A stretch of 64,000 nucleotides of DNA from Nisaea nitritireducens (GTDB taxonomy: Bacteria > Pseudomonadota > Alphaproteobacteria > Thalassobaculales > Thalassobaculaceae). The notes beneath the pieces are model-generated. The model was not told the DNA's origin and made no database searches. It worked only from the letters and a program-made list of their open reading frames with translations. Location: assembly GCF_014904795.1 (NCBI RefSeq), contig NZ_JACZFS010000027.1:30188-94187 (forward strand), given 5' to 3'. Shown here one piece after another: positions 61,011 through 64,000 of the stretch. Numbering within the stretch: position 1 is the first letter of the stretch; each line of letters begins with the position of its first letter. The position numbers were made by a program, and so were the translations under genes.

Positions 61011-62825
61011 ATGAAGCTCCGCCGCTGGCAGCAAAGTGTTATCGACGACTTCCAGTCCATACGCGAAAGTTACAAGCGCTTTGTTCTCAAAGCGCCCACA
61101 GGCGCCGGGAAAACGGTTCTTGCCCGGGAAATCATCGATCGATTTTACGAAGGCAAGAACGTCCTCATTCTATGCCACCGGCTGGTTTTGCTCGATCAGC
61201 TTCAGGCGGCGCTGACCAAAGGCCGGCGCGTTAAAACGCTGAAGGTCTCGGACAAAGGCAAGGCATTCGAGGATTACGACGTCCTTCTGTCCACCAGCAT
61301 GCGGGCGCGGGAAGTGCTGGAAGACGCGATCCCCAAAGCCGACCTGATCATTGTCGACGAGGCCCACCGCGTCTCGCCAAATGGCAGTGGGTACAAACGC
61401 ATCATCGATCTGTTCCGCGAGCAGGGAAAAGCCGGCGCGCACTTCATGGGCCTGACGGCATCGCCGGAGCGGCGGACGGGCGACCAGCGCGACCAGCTCA
61501 GCGCGGCTTTCGATGCCATCATCGACTGCGCCGATATTCAGGATCTGATTGCGGAAGGGATCCTGGTGCAACCGAGATACCGGCCGCATTTCGTTCATGA
61601 CCTTAATCTGGACGGCATCGAAGTCAGTTCCGGCGAATATCCCGTATCCCGGCTGACAGACGAAATCATCAGATCGTCGATGCTCGATTACGCCACGCAG
61701 GCCTACCTGGAAGAGCGGGAGAACATCCAACCGCAGCCGATATCGGCCTGGTTCTGTCCGGATATCAAAGTTGCCGAATTCACCGAGGAGCGGCTTCGAA
61801 GCATTGGAATCAACACGGCGATTATAACGGCAGGAACGCCTCTGACAGAGCGGCGCCGCATCCTTGCGGCACATGACAAGGGCGAAATCGAGGCGCTCAT
61901 CTCTGTCGGCGTGCTGATCGAGGGATGGGATAATCCCGAGTGCAACATCATTGTTCACATGCGGCCCACGCTCTCGAAAGTTTTGTGGGGCCAGTCGATC
62001 GGGCGCGGGCTTCGCTCTTCCCCGAACAAAACCGAATGTGTCGTCATCGATGTCAGCTCGAACTGGACGACCTTTGGCCCTGTCGAGAAATTAAAGTGGA
62101 CTCTCTGGAGCCCTCCCCGGTCATTCCTGCAGTTTCAAAACCGGTTTAACTGGATTGGCCAGCAGCAGGACGATGAGGAGAACCCCGAAACCTATCTGCT
62201 CTGCAAGAACGAGACGGCGCAGGGGAAGTCATGCTCCCACATCTACAAGAAAGGCCGCTTCGAGGGCGACACATGTCCCGCATGCAACAAGTATGCGGCC
62301 GTCGATATCTATAAAGCGCAAAAACTGGATCTAACGCTCAACGACAACAAGCTGCATCGCATTTTCTTTTCCAAGGTGCCCGAGATTTTTGAAAGCCTGA
62401 ACACGTCGATCTGGGGAACCCTTGAGGGCAGCGCATGGCGCACGGCGAACGAGAGAGAGATGGTGTATCTCGTCTTTTGCCTCGCCTTCGTAAAGTCATC
62501 CTCCGACGTTGCCAGCACCGAAGGACTCTATTGGGAAGACACCCTCAGGACAGAAGCGGAAATACGCCGCGAATTGATTGATAATAAACGCTTTGTTACC
62601 AAGAAAATGGAGTTCGAGCTAAGCTGGCTGGCAGATGGTCTGGATACACGCCGTCATGTGCGCACCCTGCAAGCCGACTATGGCGTCTCGATCATGGGAC
62701 CAATCCTGAACGACTTCTCCCGCGCCGAATGTGAGGCTAAATACCAACGCGCCATAAAAATAACGGAACGGATTGTTACTCTGGGGTGCTCGGCCAGAGA
62801 TGATCTGCCGTACTTTGTTGCTTAG
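61011..62825 (+). CDS. Orphan DEAH-box superfamily 2 helicase
   Basis: 604 residues. The helicase core shows KAPTGAGKTVLAREIIDRFY (Walker A), LIIVDEAHRVSPNG (DEAH), MGLTASPERRTGD, and in the second RecA domain VGVLIEGWDNPECN and WGQSIGRGLRSSPNKTECVV. After the core there is a cysteine-rich segment, CKNETAQGKSCSHIYKKG and DTCPACNKY, that could bind zinc. The C-terminal 200 residues are unlike known domains I can name. It resembles restriction-type or ResIII helicases but has no nuclease or methylase partner. Its position next to a decayed region suggests horizontal gain. Confidence 0.75.
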   Translation: MKLRRWQQSVIDDFQSIRESYKRFVLKAPTGAGKTVLAREIIDRFYEGKNVLILCHRLVLLDQLQAALTKGRRVKTLKVSDKGKAFEDYDVLLSTSMRAREVLEDAIPKADLIIVDEAHRVSPNGSGYKRIIDLFREQGKAGAHFMGLTASPERRTGDQRDQLSAAFDAIIDCADIQDLIAEGILVQPRYRPHFVHDLNLDGIEVSSGEYPVSRLTDEIIRSSMLDYATQAYLEERENIQPQPISAWFCPDIKVAEFTEERLRSIGINTAIITAGTPLTERRRILAAHDKGEIEALISVGVLIEGWDNPECNIIVHMRPTLSKVLWGQSIGRGLRSSPNKTECVVIDVSSNWTTFGPVEKLKWTLWSPPRSFLQFQNRFNWIGQQQDDEENPETYLLCKNETAQGKSCSHIYKKGRFEGDTCPACNKYAAVDIYKAQKLDLTLNDNKLHRIFFSKVPEIFESLNTSIWGTLEGSAWRTANEREMVYLVFCLAFVKSSSDVASTEGLYWEDTLRTEAEIRRELIDNKRFVTKKMEFELSWLADGLDTRRHVRTLQADYGVSIMGPILNDFSRAECEAKYQRAIKITERIVTLGCSARDDLPYFVA

Positions 62826-62829
62826 GCTG

Positions 62830-62985
62830 TCATCCGGCAGCCTGAGACGGTTCCGCCAGCACCGACAGGCGGATGAAGGCCCAATTGAAGCTCGGCTCCA
62901 ACCCGTGCTCGTTCATCCACGCCTCCAGCAACTTGTACGCTTGCCACTCGGTCTTCCGAAGGCAGCCACCCCTTGCTCCTGAATG
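62830..62985 (-). pseudogene. Unassigned protein remnant on the minus strand
   Basis: The frame carries about 48 protein-like residues ending at a TGA at 62830-62832, including LRKTEWQAYKLLEAWMNEHG and LEPSFNWAFIRLSVLAEP, but no start or longer context. I do not recognise the family. Just past it a second protein-like stretch (APEWDEIYQFVEQ, about 62970-63109) occurs on the plus strand. Together they look like debris of two genes rather than intact small genes. Confidence 0.35.
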
Positions 62986-63119
62986 GGACGAAATCTATCA
63001 GTTCGTGGAGCAAAGCACTTTAGTCGCGCGTGCTGTTGATATCCCAAGGATTCGCCAAGCCAATCTGCTCTGCGACACCTTGATAGAGGCCATCGGGCAG
63101 CGTCAGTGATATTCAAATT

Positions 63120-63419
63120 TTAGCGGATGTCGGCGACAGTTATTCAGACACACTTGAAGTGATGAACGGTCTGATCCCCAGCCATGTTGTTTTCAATGGC
63201 AAGGTTGGAGCCCTCACAGGCGACAACGCGCTTAAGGCGAGCCAGGGCGAGCGGGTGTTGTTCGTCCACAGTCAGGCGAACCGTGACAGCCGTCCGCACC
63301 TGATCGGCGGGCACGGCGATCTGGTCTGGGAGCATGGCAAGTGGAACAACGACCTGATGGAACAGGTTGTCGCTCCGACGGAATACAACGCCGCTCATGA
63401 AGGCAAGACAGATAGTTAA
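63120..63419 (+). pseudogene. nirK: Remnant of copper nitrite reductase NirK with internal deletion
   Basis: The frame reads [60 protein letters not shown], matching the second cupredoxin domain of NirK. The GHGD segment includes the type-2 copper His of the family. After WEHGK it jumps to [20 protein letters not shown], the far C-terminus, so about 55-60 residues that should carry the type-1 copper C-terminal part are missing. The N-terminal domain is also absent. This is a deleted, non-functional relic. Confidence 0.8.
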
Positions 63420-63556
63420 GCCAAAAGCTCCTAATCTGTCAGTGCTCAGCGGCCGCTCGAACGCCCTGGCGGCGGCCAAAGCGGGACTGTAGAGCTTGAC
63501 AGACTTGGTTCAAAATACGATCAAAAGAACAATGTATTCGGAAGCACTGTTTCTCG

Positions 63557-64000
63557 ATGACGAAGTCAATTGCCCTTCGCAGTTCCCAACCACGGCGAAT
63601 GTCCCGCGAGGAGAAATCCCGCGAAACCTATAGGCTGATACTGGAATCTGCAGCGCAGGTGGTTGGAAGCGTGGGTTACGCAGACGCATCGATTTCAAAA
63701 ATCACCCAGCTCGCCGGCATCGCGCAGGGGACTTTCTACAACTACTTCAGATCACGCCAGGACGTCCTGAACAAGCTCCTGCCCTACATGGGCCGGCAGA
63801 TGCTCGATCACATCGCCACCTCGCTGCCGCGCGCCCTGACCGGCCCCGCGCGCGAGGAAGCACGCCTGCTAGCGTTCCTGGAATATCTCAACACCCATCC
63901 GGCATTCTACCGCATCCTCTATGAGGCTGAAGTATTCGCGCCGGAAGCCCATGCTGAACATTTCCGCGTGCTGGTCAGTGGCTACAAGGGTTCGGTCCGC
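63557..64000 (+). CDS. TetR-family regulator, 5' part (runs off the window)
   Basis: 148 codons are present with no stop. The N-terminal DNA-binding domain is clear: ETYRLILESAAQVVGSVGYA, DASISKITQLAGIAQGTFYN and YFRSRQDVLNKLLPYMGRQM. The ligand domain starts after residue 75 and is only partly seen (AFLEYLNTHPAFYRILYEAE). The start could be the ATG at 63557 or the in-frame one at 63599; neither has a clear Shine-Dalgarno. Target genes are probably beyond the window. Confidence 0.8.
   Translation, partial: MTKSIALRSSQPRRMSREEKSRETYRLILESAAQVVGSVGYADASISKITQLAGIAQGTFYNYFRSRQDVLNKLLPYMGRQMLDHIATSLPRALTGPAREEARLLAFLEYLNTHPAFYRILYEAEVFAPEAHAEHFRVLVSGYKGSVR

Noticed and set aside
63144..63479. 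111-codon minus-strand frame over the nirK relic
   Set aside because: The plus strand carries clear NirK motifs; the minus frame is its shadow.

Overview
The window reads as chromosomal DNA of a high-GC alphaproteobacterium, most likely a marine, Rhodospirillales-like heterotroph. This placement is an inference from gene content and operon style: ectoine catabolism, TRAP transport, Sox lithotrophy, PuuAB polyamine use and many ATGA-coupled genes. No rRNA, tRNA, CRISPR array, prophage or intact insertion sequence was recognised.

Left part (1-7.7 kb): the 3' end of an amidase gene, then an ectoine/hydroxyectoine degradation island. The genes doeD, asnC/doeX, eutC and eutB lie on the minus strand and diverge from doeA plus an ArgE-like M20 deacetylase. 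The M20 enzyme sits where the unrelated deacetylase DoeB/EutE is normally found. A broken formate dehydrogenase gamma subunit gene (fdsG) closes the region.

7.9-26.9 kb is aromatic and alicyclic acid catabolism. A partial cyclohexanecarboxylate module (aliB, badI, badH) diverges from badR across a clear palindrome. Next is a long minus-strand operon: TRAP transporter (dctP, dctQ, dctM), short-chain dehydrogenase, enoyl-CoA hydratase, MarR regulator, feruloyl-CoA synthase, amidohydrolase and a DUF3237 protein. It matches the CoA-dependent, beta-oxidative deacetylation route for hydroxycinnamates. Upstream lie a KstD-like flavoprotein and a divergent IclR-led operon (TIM-barrel, EthD-like, epimerase and SnoaL-like genes) with no obvious known pathway, then a flavin reductase and a PuuE-like deacetylase.

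27-44 kb is mixed metabolism: AGCS symporter with UspA, fumarase C, a CsgA-like SDR, a DCC protein, an MFS carrier, a CoA-transferase, an Orn/Lys/Arg decarboxylase followed convergently by puuB and puuA, a ferric-reductase-like/intradiol-dioxygenase-like pair and an MBL-fold exonuclease-like protein.

44.7-60.9 kb is a complete thiosulfate-oxidising Sox locus. soxV, W, X, Y, Z, A, B, C, D, E and F run on the minus strand, diverging from soxS, an HbpS/GlcG-like secreted protein, the ArsR-family regulator soxR, and soxT. Two near-identical inverted repeats sit in the soxS-soxV and soxW-soxX gaps and are almost certainly SoxR operators. After soxF the usual soxGH are replaced by a second YeeE/YedE permease and a coupled membrane-bound spermidine-synthase-like protein, convergent with a periplasmic rhodanese.

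Right end (61-64 kb): an orphan DEAH helicase, then a scar zone with a degraded copper nitrite reductase (nirK) remnant and other gene debris, and the 5' part of a TetR regulator that runs off the window.
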